Shown here one piece after another: positions 23,201 to 35,836 of a stretch of DNA of 64,000 nucleotides; position 1 is the first letter of the stretch; each line of letters opens with the position of its first letter. Made by a program: the position numbers and the translations under genes. This DNA is from Patiria miniata. Its lineage: Eukaryota > Echinodermata > Asteroidea > Valvatida > Asterinidae. A model generated the notes under the pieces. It was given only the letters and a program-made list of their open reading frames with translations, made no database searches and was not told the origin of the DNA. The DNA is taken from positions 10,143,730-10,207,729 of the forward strand of contig NW_024037059.1 of assembly GCF_015706575.1 (NCBI RefSeq), read 5' to 3'.

Positions 23201-26200
23201 TCCAGAGCGTTTAATTAAAAGATGTTCATTCGTCACTTTTACACACAGATGATGCGCACCGTGCATTTTGTTTGGTTGTGCGCACGTCATTCGTGTGCTT
23301 CTTTATAACAAAAAAACGGTCTCGCTCTGCAAGTGGGTCAACAGTGCACGACAGGGCTGCAAACGTGACCTGAAGTCTTCATTAAACCGCACCTGTGCCG
23401 TTGTAAATAGCAATGACAGTGGAACGATTCTCATTAGGCGTATTCGAAACCCCATTCTCGAGTAACCCCATGAACAAAATGTTCTCGGGTTGCGGATTAC
23501 GAACGCCCAACTAAGTGCTATGGAATACAGCTGGGCGAAAATTCAAGATGGCAGCCGCCGTACAAAATTCCGAATTAAATGAAAGGAAATATGATGAAAT
23601 TACGAAAATAATTCAAATCCCAATACAGCGATACAATGATATGGCAATGACAAGACCCACACTTTGATCACTACAATTTATTTGAATCATTTCTATTCCT
23701 CCTCTCCTGCATTGGTTGAGTGCTTTGTAGTCCGCAATCTTTATTCTTGACGTTATTCATCTACTCCCCAATAAAAGTCTTGTTCAAGAACACTGTTCGC
23801 GTGATGGCTTTCGTCATTAGAAACCCCGTTTTTGTGTCCATTCAACACTATAATGGCGTTTCGAATACGCCGATTGTGTCTGGGGGAGCTTGGTACAGTC
23901 CCGGTAGCGGTGGATCCAAAATTGAGCGCCCCCCCCCCAAAAAAAAAACCTTTGGAGATTGGCTACGAAATGCAAGGCCGTAATTTTATCTGGACGCCTT
24001 AGGAAACAACGATGGAAAAATAATAGCATGAATGATGTGAATGGCGTTGCAATATTCCTTCAATCAGTATAGTTATAAATGTACCTTACACTCATCGGGT
24101 TCCAATTTTATGCAGCTGCTTAGCAGAAAATATCGCTTAGCAGGTTTATTCTGAGCCAAAATTAGCAAAGAACTTACACAAGTCATTTGCAATGCATGAG
24201 AGTTTGGCTGGTATGCTGTGTTTGTCAGCTATTCATCTCTATGATGAAATGGCGCCTGCTTTATCGTGCAACGAGAACGCCATTGGTGGGTTACACCATT
24301 GGAGGGTCATGCTATGCAGTAATGTAGCCATCCAGGTTTTAGGTCCAGGAAGATAAAATGGGGAATTTTTCAAAAAAGTGACCCCAATCATTATTTTTCG
24401 TTCGTGAAAATGGATAAGGGGGATTATTCCGCGTGTAATGGCGGTTACCAGGTATCATGCCAGGTTGATAGAACAAGTTAGTGATAGCAATAAAAACATT
24501 TATTGAATTTCGATTTGATTTTGAAAGCATCGTCAATAGCAGAAAGCGGCCCTTAGAAAGGGATGACAGTACGATGTGAGGAATATTGACCACTGGACAT
24601 GACTTTTTGTAGGCGTATGGAACGATTGGAGGCGATCGAGTCACTTGGAGAGGTAACGGAGGATTAAACCTCCAGGTCTTGCAAAAACTTGGGTTTCACG
24701 AGACTGAAACAGTATTTGCCATATTAACCTCATACGAGGCCGCACTGTCATTTCCTTAATTTTCAAGAAAATTCACTGGAGAAATCAATGACATCATATT
24801 TCAACACGTTAGTTCCGCCGCCCGTAGGTGACAATTAAGTGTTGCTTGCGCATTTTTATTAAATAACAGCTTCCACTGGATTTAACTAGGCATCGTGTTT
24901 ATACTAGAATCGTCAAGTTACTGCACAGACGAAGAGATTTCATTTCTTTCAATAACACTTCGAAATTTACAATCATTATCACAATATCTCTTCAGTTTTT
25001 CTTAATATTTTCAACTTCCAACGTAATGTTGAAAACGAATAACCATGTCACTTGGTAAACAGAACTCGTTGCTTTCTTGCTCGAGGGTTTCCTTTATTTT
25101 TAATCAGCAAAATCATCAATAATGCCCGGTCGGCCGCGGTAAGTTTGTGGTCATGGTATTCGGATAAAAGTAGGTTTACTTGGAATGGAGAGTCGATACA
25201 AGTTCCCCGGGGTATTGGAAGATGACAAACTATTGTTCCCTTGGCTTCGATATCAATACCTCGAGAGGTAATATACATAAAGTGAATGTGACGGAGGAAT
25301 GTTCTATACACGAGGCAAATGGAACATTCAATTTGCCACTGAATGAAATTATACTTTCCATTGCACGAATGTGAAACATTCATTATTTTGTTTGATATAA
25401 CGCCTGAATAAATCATAGCAATCTGATTGGTAGCTAGTGTGACCGTACAATGGAAGTGCTTTTTTCTGTGAAATGTAACTTTTTTAACGTAAACCTCAAG
25501 GGTTGACTAAAGGCGTTCAAAATGACCAAATAATGTCAAGCGGTATGTTTGTGTACAAAAACGAAGCCCTAATTTGTCGTGCTATGACGTACATAATAAC
25601 ACCAACTATTATGATACAAATTCAGCCCTCAATAGGCAATATTATCGAACAACTTCAACACGCTGTACCAAAACCATTTCCATATTGCTAACAGCTTCTT
25701 TTTCGATGTTTATGTTTGGGAATAAAGTAAAGTTACAAAACTGCTTCAATAAACGTGACATTTCTAATGTTTACACCAAGAAATGAAAACTATGGCCTTC
25801 ATTTCATACAAAAATGAAAAGGGAAAGCAACTGAAGTTAGCACCCAAATGCTTGCTTTGGTGATCGAGGTTGAATTGACGTAGACCCTGATATAGAGGTT
25901 GATCTCAGCTGGAATAGGCAGGTTTCTGGTCTGCAAGGTTTTTTTCTCGTTAGACTTTAGCAGATAAACCATTTTAAATTGTAAAACTTTCAAAGGATTT
26001 TTTCTCTTGATCTTGGTTACATAGTGTACTAAAAAATGTTTACAGTAAGTTTTTTAATCCCTTTCGTCATATACAAAATAATGCAAACAAAAGCTCTGAA
26101 AACTGCTTTACACTGTTTTGAAAGATAAACATGACACACTTAAATGTGTCCAGCTGGATCAGGAAGCAAATTACCGTCCGCCAACCTGCGCCATGTTGTT

Positions 26201-28738
26201 CTCAATAACCCCATTGGACTATCGAATGCACGGATGCATGCCCGTTAATAATTGGTCAGAATCCGGAAGTCAAGAAGCTGTTGCTCTTACAGAAAAGGGT
26301 TCTCTTTGACCCACGTGACCCAGTTTACATCCCTGTACCGGAAAGTCAGCATACCGTTACGAGCAGTATAATATGTAGCAGGCAAGCCTTCCAATCATGT
26401 GGCACAGCTTGGTCGGAAAAGCATAACCAAATTGGGGACATGACATGTACCATTCTTTAATACTTAAAAGACATGATCATCTCACAACTAGGGCAAATAT
26501 ATTAGGATGAAAGTGATATGTGCGTGGGGCCTAATGTGTATGTAACTTCACACGGATGTGTACAGCGACTGAAATCCTACCCGGGCTATTCATTTCTAGT
26601 CTGTATATAGCGATCAGGTACAACCACCGCCCACTGAGACCGCCTTGCACCGTACTTAGGATCTACCAAAGTGGTAAGCGCGTTGACTTAACACCTCCGT
26701 TTCAAATGTCCAATATCCACACGATGAAGTCAACGTAGTTATCGGCAAGAGGGTTTCAATTCTCGCGGGAACAACAAAGACATCGGGAAGACTGGCATCA
26801 TATTAGCAACGAGGCCAGCGGGAACCATCGAGTCTTATCATCAAATGACACAACGGCCTGCCTTTGATCCGGAGAAAATAGTTTAAGTCTTTAAAAAAAT
26901 TAGAGTTTCATCCGCGAAATCAACAGCCTCAGTCAATTTCCATTTCCTTTAAACTGACACCAATGGCGTTTGTATTCCTGTGAGTCCGGGAGCTTGAGGG
27001 GCCCATAGTTTTGCAGTTTTGGGCACACTCGTGGAAACTCTCACGATCACTTATAGATACCTCAACAAGTTCAAAACAACTTAATGCCATTTGTTCTGAC
27101 CCTTTTATGGGCGGGTCCATGACAATAAAAAAAATTGGAGGCGCGCGCAAAAAAACAACAAACAAACATTTCAGATAGTTTCACTTTTCTTGTTCGCATT
27201 TAAACAGCTCACCCAAATGCTACATATCACGAAGAAAAACATCCAGAATTTAGCCTCTTTTAGAGGTGCGGCCACATTTTAAAAAGTAGGGGCGGTGGGC
27301 GCAAATGATGTTAACAGAAAATCTAGATGTAACAGGCATTTTTGGTGAGGTTTTTCCCCATCCATTATAGATAACGGGGGTGAACAGAATATTTACATGT
27401 CAAAATCATAACTTTTTGTTCCCCTTAGGAGGCGTGTCACAAGTTTCCCATTTATCTGCTCGATTTACTTCTAAAACGTAGCGAAACAGACTTCATTGAA
27501 GGACAAAAACATATTTTTTTCATTCCTTGTTACTATTTTCAAAATTTACTTCTTATTCATAAAAGCGAAAACAATTTCAAAGTTTGCCGAATAATTTACT
27601 ACTGTAGACTGCAAAGGCTAAATTCAGAAAAAGAACGGACAGGAGTTGGGAATCTCTTGTAATTTTTTTAGTAGTAGGCATATCTTGTAATTTATGTTTC
27701 CCTACTCCTAAATTATGAAAAGTGTCCCCGCCCTCTAAAGAATATGTTTGTCTAAAATGTATTTCAACATGTAATTCTTAATTCAAATGTTTCATCTGCT
27801 GCAAAAAATGTTGATAAATGACGGTCCTTTTTGGTTTATTTCGCTAACTTTCACAAATGGACGCCCCGCCCACTAAAAGGTCAGGGAAAATGGGTGTTTA
27901 TTGTACAAGCTCATTTCGGCTAAAAAACACAATTGCCGGAAAACAATCTTCCGGGGTAGGAAAAAAAGGCATCAATTGGATTTGGGTTTTAAAGTGTTTC
28001 ATTAATAATCCCTTAAATGTTCAAAAAATGTACCTGATATTGCATATGGGAGATTAATTTTTAACTGATGTGGTTGTGTGTTGTATAAATGGAATGTTCT
28101 AGGTTTGGTAACACGGCTCATACAAGGTGATGTCTTAATGCTCCTTCTGAGAAACACTAGCCCTAACCCCTCTCCACTTAGGCGATAACAAAAACAAAAC
28201 AAGCTTAAACATCATACATGGCGGAATGTTATCATGGACCAGCGTTGGGACACAACAAGTGACGAACGCGACATTCGTCAAGGAGTGTCGCTATTTGATG
28301 ATGTATTTTAGTGAAAAAAAAATGATGTATTTTAGTGTTATATTTTGAATATCATATTCTTCAATTTTCTTATTCAATTCAGAGTAATGGTGAAGGTGGA
28401 TGGTTATCGCCTTGGAACTTAAAAAAAAAACACTTCAAATCCAACGTCACACAAAAATTGCCTCTTAACCTTAACATAACATTCAGTGATCGTTGTTTAG
28501 TTTGTAAATGCACGAGCATAAGACGAGCTGTTGCACTTTTTTGAACAATTTATGCGTTCGTAATTTTTCCCATCATATTTTGACAAGGAACATGCCGTGG
28601 AGGTTGTCAGGGATCAGTCGCTCATCATAATGCGAAACACGACAGCTTCGTGGATGTTAGTGTTTGAAAACACATCTTGATTGGCATTATTCGGTCTATA
28701 GTACACGTAAGTAGATCCAAGGGCGCGCAGCGGCCATT
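20271..28738. other. Long interval with little recognisable sequence
   Basis: About 8.5 kb with no supported gene. Items seen: a G/C-rich hairpin at 21678-21728 centred on the 12-bp palindrome GGGCACGTGCCC; a segment at about 24108-24140 (AATTTTATGCAGCTGCTTAG) related to the foldback nested in E1 at 36.4 kb; a short C-then-A run at 23930-23950 likely marking an old TIR element; and a YY1-like word (CAAGATGGCAGCCGCC) near 23544. Open frames up to about 120 codons show no family features. Confidence 0.4.
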
Positions 28739-29985
28739 TTCATGAAACCTTTAACTTTGCAGCCAACTAGGCCCTAGTAGGATACTAAAATGCCTAGTGG
28801 TCTACTATGGAGTTGCAAACTAAACTGTAATTCATGAAACCCTACTAACAACCTCGCTAAGTTACATACTTGGAGAATTTAGTTACATACGTGAGTGACT
28901 GGCATTGGGTGTTTTTGGGTGGAGTGGGCATGTATATGTCATGACAACAGATACAATAGTGTGACAGGCGCTTTAGGCTAATCCATGTCCAGCACTCGCG
29001 TGGATTAGCAAAAAAAGTTTATGTGGTATATAGTGTACTGCACGTAAGTGAATCAACATCAAACTCTCCAGTAATTGCATATAAAGCTATCAGGCATAGC
29101 TACAAGGGCAAGGAAGGCAAATTATTCTCAAGAAGAGAATCTCTTTATGGCAGACAGGTATGAGGAATTAAACGATATTATTGATGCTACATATAAGCAT
29201 AGGCCTAAGGATGCAAACACTAACAAGAAAAGAAACATGCCTGGGCAGCTATCCTCAGCCAACACCGTGCAAGACGGTTGAAATATCATTGGATGATTTA
29301 AAAATTAGATAACCCAAATTAAAATCTGAGTCAAAAGAATGCCTGGCAAGTATGAGAAAGTCCAAGAAGGCAACCGGAGGGGAAAACCACCTAATTTGCC
29401 AAGTCCAGCACAGCAAAAAATGACATAGTTGCTAACTAGTGTCTTAGAGTTGCCTTCGATCAACACTAACTTAGTAAGAACTTGGAATGTAATTAACGCT
29501 AGTAATGATTAATGAATACCAATTAGGCACCAATTAGGCTCAGTAAGCAACTACATGCCTTTTTAGGAAGCAACTAGGCTTAGGCCCCCCCCAAAAAAGT
29601 CTCCGGTTTCTGGTATGGAGATTGCCCCAAAAGTGGTGCGGCGACGCGGCTTTTTTTTTTTACCTGTTTTTTTTTTTTGGGGGGGGGGGGGAGCTTCAAT
29701 TGTCGGCTGATGACTGCAAATGGTGCCCGATTAAACTTAGTGCAAATATATGGGAGGCCAGAGAGGCCACATAAAGCTTATTCTCGATCATAACCCCATC
29801 TAAAAACACGTTAAAATTGTGCAGCAGCAGGATTACAGTCAAACCAGTGAGTTTGGTGGTTTTGAGACATCATCTTGTTTTGAAAAAAAAACTTTTTCAT
29901 TTTGCCGACGCGCATGGCTACGGCGACGCGCGCGCATACCAGAAACCGGAGCCTTTTTTTGGCCTTAGTAAGGTTTCATGAATAT
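28739..29985 (+). mobile_element. Decayed Harbinger-like element with Myb/SANT-like remnant
   Basis: Outer ends carry inverted TTCATGAAACCTT (near 28742 and 29972-29984). Inside, at 29075-29281, a frame reads RARKANYSQEENLFMADRYE then ELNDIIDATYKHRP...NKK, which resembles the start of the Myb/SANT-like DNA-binding protein of PIF/Harbinger transposons (RKxNFSxEE...LLVELVEENKDVL). The following helix words continue in other frames (KKHAWAAIL, then TVEISLDDLKIR), so the gene is broken. A 382-bp element sits near the right end (29583-29964). No DDE transposase was found. The outer boundary is approximate. Confidence 0.5.
29583..29964. mobile_element. GGCC...CTCCGGTTTCTGGTAT TIR element, short copy
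   Basis: Inverted ends share CTCCGGTTTCTGGTAT and terminal GGCC. The element is flanked by TTA at 29580-29582 and 29965-29967, a Harbinger-type three-base duplication. A G run lies near 29678-29691. Internal words (GCAGCAGCAGGATTACAGTC, AAACCAGTGAGTTTGG) match the longer copy at 32728-33747, which carries about 355 bp that this copy lacks. Confidence 0.65.
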
Positions 29986-32126
29986 GGTTCCAGTGATTAG
30001 AAGAGGGTCCTATGCCCCGAGATGGAAGGCCAAGTAGTAAAATGGGTCTGATATACTCAACGGGCATAAAACTGATGGGAAAAAATGTTTGCAATTAAGG
30101 CGGCTATACAGTCGCAGTTGCCGCATGCGCTACGAACAAGTAGGATTTGATCAGGGCTAGATCGCACGGGTTAGGTTGACTGGATTTTCGATGGCAAACA
30201 TTAATTTTTGTACCACGAAATTTTGTCGAGCGATAATTAAAAACACGACAAATGTCATTTTCTTGTAGACGCGTTAAACAGCTCAAACGGCGCGTTCAAG
30301 ACAATGGGCTCCTTTTAAATACATGGACCAGTTATTGAGGCTGATGCCCATCTCAAAATGCGTTGCCGAAGAGTATAGGAAACGTAAAATACCTGCCTGA
30401 ACAAACCACATTTGCTGCTTTTTTTTATCGAATCTCAAAATGGGGGACTTTTGACCTTAACGTAAATAAAAAAAATCCTTCCTCCCTTTTGAATGACTCA
30501 AATCACGGCTGCAGTTACTGAATGCATATTTGCATGAAGTATTCCTCCCACCATGATATATGTGTGCACGTTTTGCCTCGTTGACTATCCATTAAGTATT
30601 GCAGTGCCGGAACCCTTGTATCGATACTTGTAAGAAAGCAATAGATTTCTTCTCCAGTTCGGGGCTCTTGCATTTGGGCTTTTGCACTTCTCGCAAAAGC
30701 CGCCAGCGTTTAATGGATATACTGGTGTGATGGTGTCCCATTCGTGAGACAAATGGTCTATCACTCAACTGCAAACGCCAAACGACTACTTCAGAAGGTG
30801 CGTGTCTGTCAGAATGGGCTACATAACAGATGTATCCGGGAAATGTGGGCATGAGCATAATGAGCTCCTGTTTCGTCTGGGACGCTTTCGGTTTGAGTAA
30901 CCGGCGTAGAAGTTGCGCTACATGTACTTAGGACATACATGCTGCCGTGCTGGCGTGATCTGAACTTCAAAAGTTTTTTTTTTTCCGGATGATCAAAAAT
31001 GAGAAAGTTGTCTCTTTTGGCAGACCACTTACATGAGTGTCACAAATTATTTAAGGTTTTTGCATTGTCATAAAAAAAACCAAAATCTGTCCAGTCTGCA
31101 GCTAAAAGCTGAATTTCTTAGTTTTTACATAAAAATAGCAACATTACACACATAGGCCTAACATGCATTAAAATATTAAGGCATCAAAATTATACAAGTA
31201 ATTTTATGATACTAATATTGGTCTTACAGCAAAGAAAACACAATTGATCAACAACGTGCATGAAACTAAAGTAGACAAACATGCCTCCCAAATATTACTG
31301 ATTAAGAAGTCTTGTCAGGACGGGGGTAGCACTATATATGTCCGTACCTCTTGGCTCACATGTTTGTTTTCACACAAATTCATCACATGTACACATGATT
31401 TTAAGCCTTCGTGATTGAACTGTATGCCCTCCGGGTCTGTACAGTAATTGGCTCTCTGACACCATGGCTGTACATTTCATTTCAAGATAACATGATGTTG
31501 TCAGGCCGGCATATTTGAGTAGAGATGACCGACTTCAAAAGATATGTACGTGTCTGGTAACGTGCCTGCGAGTGCGATAATATACAGGGTGGCCGAAAAA
31601 CGGAACAGCATGCTTCCACCCGTACCTGACGACTCAAACCAACTGTACCAATGAATGGAGAATCTTTTTGAATAAATAATTATTATGCAAAGATAGGTCC
31701 CGTAGTTTTTGCTGCAGAGCCTATTTTGTGAAGCGCACATCTTTTATATGGGTATTATTACAAAAAAAATTACACTTAACCCCACTATCCGATTAGGATA
31801 GGCGCGGTTTAGTAATTCATCGGGACAAAATGACTCCTGACCTTGTTTTACGAAATTAATAGGCTCTAGAACAAAATTACTGGACTGAATCGGGCGATCT
31901 TGGAATCATTTTCTTTTTTTTAACAGAATTCCCCATGCAGGTGGTTTAGTGAGTCTCATGGTAGCGGAAGTAGGCCTACGCCGTTCGGGATTTTTTTGCC
32001 ACCATGTTTGATATTAGACCATTGGTACACGTACACGTACGGGATAAAGCTACATTATGCTTGTACAATCACACTACACTATGGGCAACGTGCATGTACA
32101 CATCAAAATGTTCTAATTATGTGGGT
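29986..32126. other. Non-genic interval; one CAGGGTGG word
   Basis: No gene recognised. At about 31586 TACAGGGTGGCCGAAAAACG resembles the end of another CAGGGTG-type TIR repeat, but no partner end was found. Confidence 0.45.
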
Positions 32127-32279
32127 GGGGTGCATACCCATGTTCCCCAATACCGATGTTCCCCGAAATCCCTTCCTTATAGCCTTAGCCCTAACCCAAA
32201 CCCTAACCCTAATCCTAAGGGTTTTGGGGAACATCGGTAGTGGGGAACATCTGTATTGAGGAACATCGGGTAGACCCCA
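32127..32279. mobile_element. Foldback element with CCCTAA-like core, copy 2
   Basis: Left arm: GGGGTGCATACCCATGTTCC, CCAATACCGATGTTCCCC. Right arm: the inverse, ending GGGTAGACCCC. The loop holds CCTTAGCCCTAACCC and AAACCCTAACCCTAATCC, close to the CCCTAA telomere word. The flanks ATGTGGGT and ATTTGGGT agree at 7 of 8 bases, which suggests an 8-bp duplication. The telomere-like core therefore belongs to a mobile element and need not mark a chromosome fusion. Confidence 0.65.
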
Positions 32280-32727
32280 TTTGGGTGTGGTGAAATGACC
32301 ACACAAAACGATGATACATTGTATAACCAGCTAGTTTGTCCGAGCCGCAGACATACATACCATTTCCAAATGAATGGTCCCTAATGTCCAGGGCCTATAG
32401 GGACGTGTTGCTGATACACGAGCCGCAAGCCATCATCTCGGCTTCAGTGTGTCGACTCGGCCAGATAATTTATAACGGCATATTCCCATCAGAAGGGCCA
32501 ATTTCCGAGAATTTTGTCTTGAAAAGTCATTTTCCTGAGCGAATTGATGTCATCTTTGCGCGATTCATTATCTCGGTAGGCGATTCACGATTCATTATCT
32601 TAATAAATTATGTCACTTATGGAGTGCCATTGCGAATATCAAATTTTCTCCACTGCTCTTTGGTCTACGGACTCAAACTAGTTCGACTTTGTTGCCGCAC
32701 TAAATCGTGATCAGACTGCTAATTTAA

Positions 32728-33747
32728 GGCCAAAAACAAGTCTCCGGTTTCTGGTATATGGAGCTTGTCTCCAAAGTGGTGAGGCGACGCGGTTTTTTCC
32801 CTACTTTTTTGTTCTTCAAATATCGGCTGATGTTGCAGATGACGCTTCGATCCCCTTAAAACTCTCAAAAATATCCTTCATCAGGGTGGAGCTTCAGTGG
32901 TGACCTTAGTAAGGCCATAAGGCTTGATAATTCTGCACCCACTTACGATCTCGACCGACACGAACATTCTTCGGGGAATGTTGATAGTCAGGACAAAAAT
33001 CAGGAAAAAAACCGGTGAGGTCAGACCATAGTCAACAGCGACATCGACATCTTGCATTTGTGCTGACAGGCTGGTCACTGGTCTGCTCCCCTACATATTG
33101 CGCTAATTAAAATGCGTCTACAGGTTCGAGATACACGACCATCGCTCCCTCAGTCTGGCTTCCACACGCACAATTACAAAATAACAAGACCGTCTGCAAA
33201 TGGTGCCCGACTAAATTTATTAAAAATATATGGGAGCCCGGAGAGGCTATACATAAAGCTTATACTCGATCGTAACCCCATCAAAAAACACATTAAAATT
33301 GTGCAGCAGCAGGATTCCAGTCAAACCAGTGAGTTTGGCGGTTGTGAGACGTCATCTTACATTGAAAAAAACCTTTTAATTTTGCCGACGCGCATGGCTA
33401 CGATACGGCGATGCGCGCGCATACCACACTGTAAAAACGGTGCTTAGGATTTAAACACATTTCTAAACACTTATTCTGTACCCACTTTTTCCACACGTTT
33501 AGCATCATGACATGTTTAGATGTCCTTTTTCTGTGACACGCATTATCCGTTTGACATGTTCAATGAATAATATGTTTAGCATTTAAACACCTTCCTACGC
33601 GCATTTAGATATACAATCCTAAGCACATGTCCAAAACGTAAACACGTTTAGTTTCACAACATTAAAAAGTGGTAAACGTTTAGAATTGAAACACATTCCT
33701 AAACGTTTTAAACTCTAAACACTGTTGTTACAGTGCAGAAACCGGAG
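32728..33747. mobile_element. GGCC...CTCCGGTTTCTGGTAT TIR element, long copy with nested insertion
   Basis: The left end GGCCAAAAACAAGTCTCCGG, then TTTCTGGTAT, is preceded by TAA. The right end keeps CAGAAACCGGAG but its outermost bases are not recognisable. It shares its left and right parts with the 29583-29964 copy and has a further internal stretch of about 355 bp (about 32835-33190). A 309-bp element interrupts the right end (33427-33735). Confidence 0.6.
33427..33735. mobile_element. 309-bp TIR element (CACTGTAA...TTACAGTG), nested
   Basis: Inverted ends: CACTGTAAAAACGGTGCTTAG on the left and the near inverse on the right. It is flanked by CA on both sides (33425-33426 and 33736-33737). 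The homologous uninterrupted site exists at about 29935-29951, where CATACCAGAAACC runs straight through. The body is full of TTTAGNNNTAAACAC-like words in both orientations, probably subterminal transposase-binding repeats. No coding sequence. Confidence 0.75.
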
Positions 33748-35079
33748 GCGTGGTGAATTCAACTTTATACAGCCAATAATATATTTTTTTTACTTTGTGA
33801 TCATGCAGTGCTTAAGTCCAATTTATTAAATACAAGCTTTCTCGTGCTTGATTTATCACAAACATCATTTGGCTTATTCGCGTCATCGCCCGATTTCTGT
33901 CCCAACAGATAGTACGTAGTTTGGAAAGAAATAGACATTTCAACAAAATCTACCTATAAACTTTCAAGCATGAAAAATACCATCTCATCAAGTGACTTAA
34001 CTCGTTTTAATTCATACATTATGAAAACTCGCCGAAAATGCAGCCACATCAAGTGGTTTTCCCCCAAGCATTATAAAGTAAACGCCAGGAACTCATCAAA
34101 AGAACGATACATCAACATCACCCGTAACAATACGTCCCAGAGATGTTGATCAAATTTAACGGAAGGTGCAGTGACAGATTGAAGAATGGATTCTCACACG
34201 TTTCTATTGTATGCTTGTTAGGCTTTCAAAAGGCCAGGGCTATGCAATCCATCGTGTCAAGTGTTGAGGCTTGTAAGTCCGATCAGTGTAATTATGACGT
34301 AATTGTGTAGCATTGTAGATCCAAATTGGCATATCAATATTTAAAAAGTTGATGCACACAAAAAAACAAGGCATGCTTTAGTAATGGCACCTTATGATGA
34401 GGTCTTTATATAAACATTTTGCTGAGTATTGTTCATAAACCTTACGAGTTTTTAATAATGCCATGAAGCTGAAAACCGTTCACACAGTTTTATCCGCTTG
34501 TCCAGCAGTTCTCTAGAAATCGACAGGCAAACATAGTAAGGATTAGTCTCAGGTTGCAGTTGGTCAGTCAGTCAGTAAGTCAGTCAGTGGGGTGCATGGG
34601 TACAAAGAAAATATTTTAAAAATAATGCGGGGGAGTAGATTTTAGTAACAGTTATGGCTTAATGCACCCACCGGTCTTTATGACGCTAGAAATCGGATAG
34701 GTTGTCTACAGATAAAAAGCCAATACTTTGTATGAGCTATAGGTCCATCACACGGTATACCAAGATAAAATTCCAACTTGTTTCTTGATTGTTTTTTGGG
34801 GTGATTACGGTGAAAAATCATTTTGTTAAAATGTGTAGCAAGAAAAGGGTACCCCAGTGTAAAACGTGCATAGGCGTGCCGCGCCGGGGGTCCGGAAGAT
34901 CGCCGTTCGACCTTTTATTGTCAGGCTCTGTATAGGAATCATGGGCTCTCGCGTTTACCGGTCCACCACAAGTCTTTCCCCTTTCTATCCATATATCCCG
35001 AAGGTCAAGCACCACTAAAGGAAGGAAACGAGGCGGCACTCTACATAAGCTTTGGCTGCCGAGATAAAGTCCCGTACCT
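33748..35079. other. Non-genic interval, nothing recognised
   Basis: No gene seen. A short CAGT/CAGTAAGT simple repeat occurs at 34563-34590. Confidence 0.5.
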
Positions 35080-35275
35080 TTACGATGATGGTAACCTGGA
35101 CTTCGCGGGCCGTCCCAACTGTTGAGCTAGTAAACCGATGACATTAAGTTCATGTTGGTATTTTGAAAGACTGAGCACGTGTGTTAAAACTAAATAAAAA
35201 TATACCAAGGGGATTTGAACCTGGGCCCCGAGATTGGCGGTAACAAGATCTCCAAAAACCAATATGCACACATAC
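35080..35275 (-). mobile_element. tRNA-like SINE remnant
   Basis: On the minus strand a good RNA polymerase III B box (GGTTCAAATCC, 35211-35221) lies about 35 bases after an A-box-like TTGGTTTTTGG (about 35255-35266). A second A-box-like TAGCTCAACAGTTGG lies further along at about 35110-35126. The cloverleaf cannot be drawn convincingly, so this is called a SINE-type remnant and not a tRNA gene. Confidence 0.35.
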
Positions 35276-35836
35276 AGCAAATGAAACGCTCATTGACTAA
35301 TTTTGCGTTTCGGTTGTCGTCTTCGATAACCACTGGAATTCATTTGCACAAAGAGTTGGCTAGCTGGTAATTCCATAGCTCTATGACATTGGTCTTAACT
35401 GATTGTAAATCATCAAGACGTCAAAATAGTCTTCTGTTAAAGATATTTTGTCATTCAGAAAATGACTAACCAAAGTTGGGCAATTTTGACCAACAAAGAA
35501 TCCCGATAACAAAAGAATTTTTAGAATGTAATGAAATACTCTCATACTGAACGTATTATCTTAAGGTGCTTTCGCATAGCACTGATTTGGCATCTGTTAG
35601 GCCTAGGTGGTTGTACGGGCGGGTTGAATAAATTTGGAATGTGAAATGATAATAATCATGGATAATCATGATCGAATTTTAAAACCATCTGTTCCATATA
35701 ACATATACATGTACTTGTATGTACTTGTTGACGTGTTATGGACAGCAACCATCACCTGTATGTCATCCTCATCCTGCTCACGATGGCCTAAGTCATTCAG
35801 TTCTCTAAAACATACAATCTATATAAAAATATTATT

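Noticed and set aside
24108-24165. A second full copy of the CTTAAGCAGCTC foldback
   Set aside because: Only the first arm is recognisable and it is worn; no matching right arm was found.
32170-32222. Interstitial telomere marking a chromosome fusion
   Set aside because: The CCCTAA words are the loop of a foldback element that is also present at 2.3 kb.
32336-32710. A 124-codon open frame
   Set aside because: No hydrophobic pattern, domain or splice signal that supports a gene.
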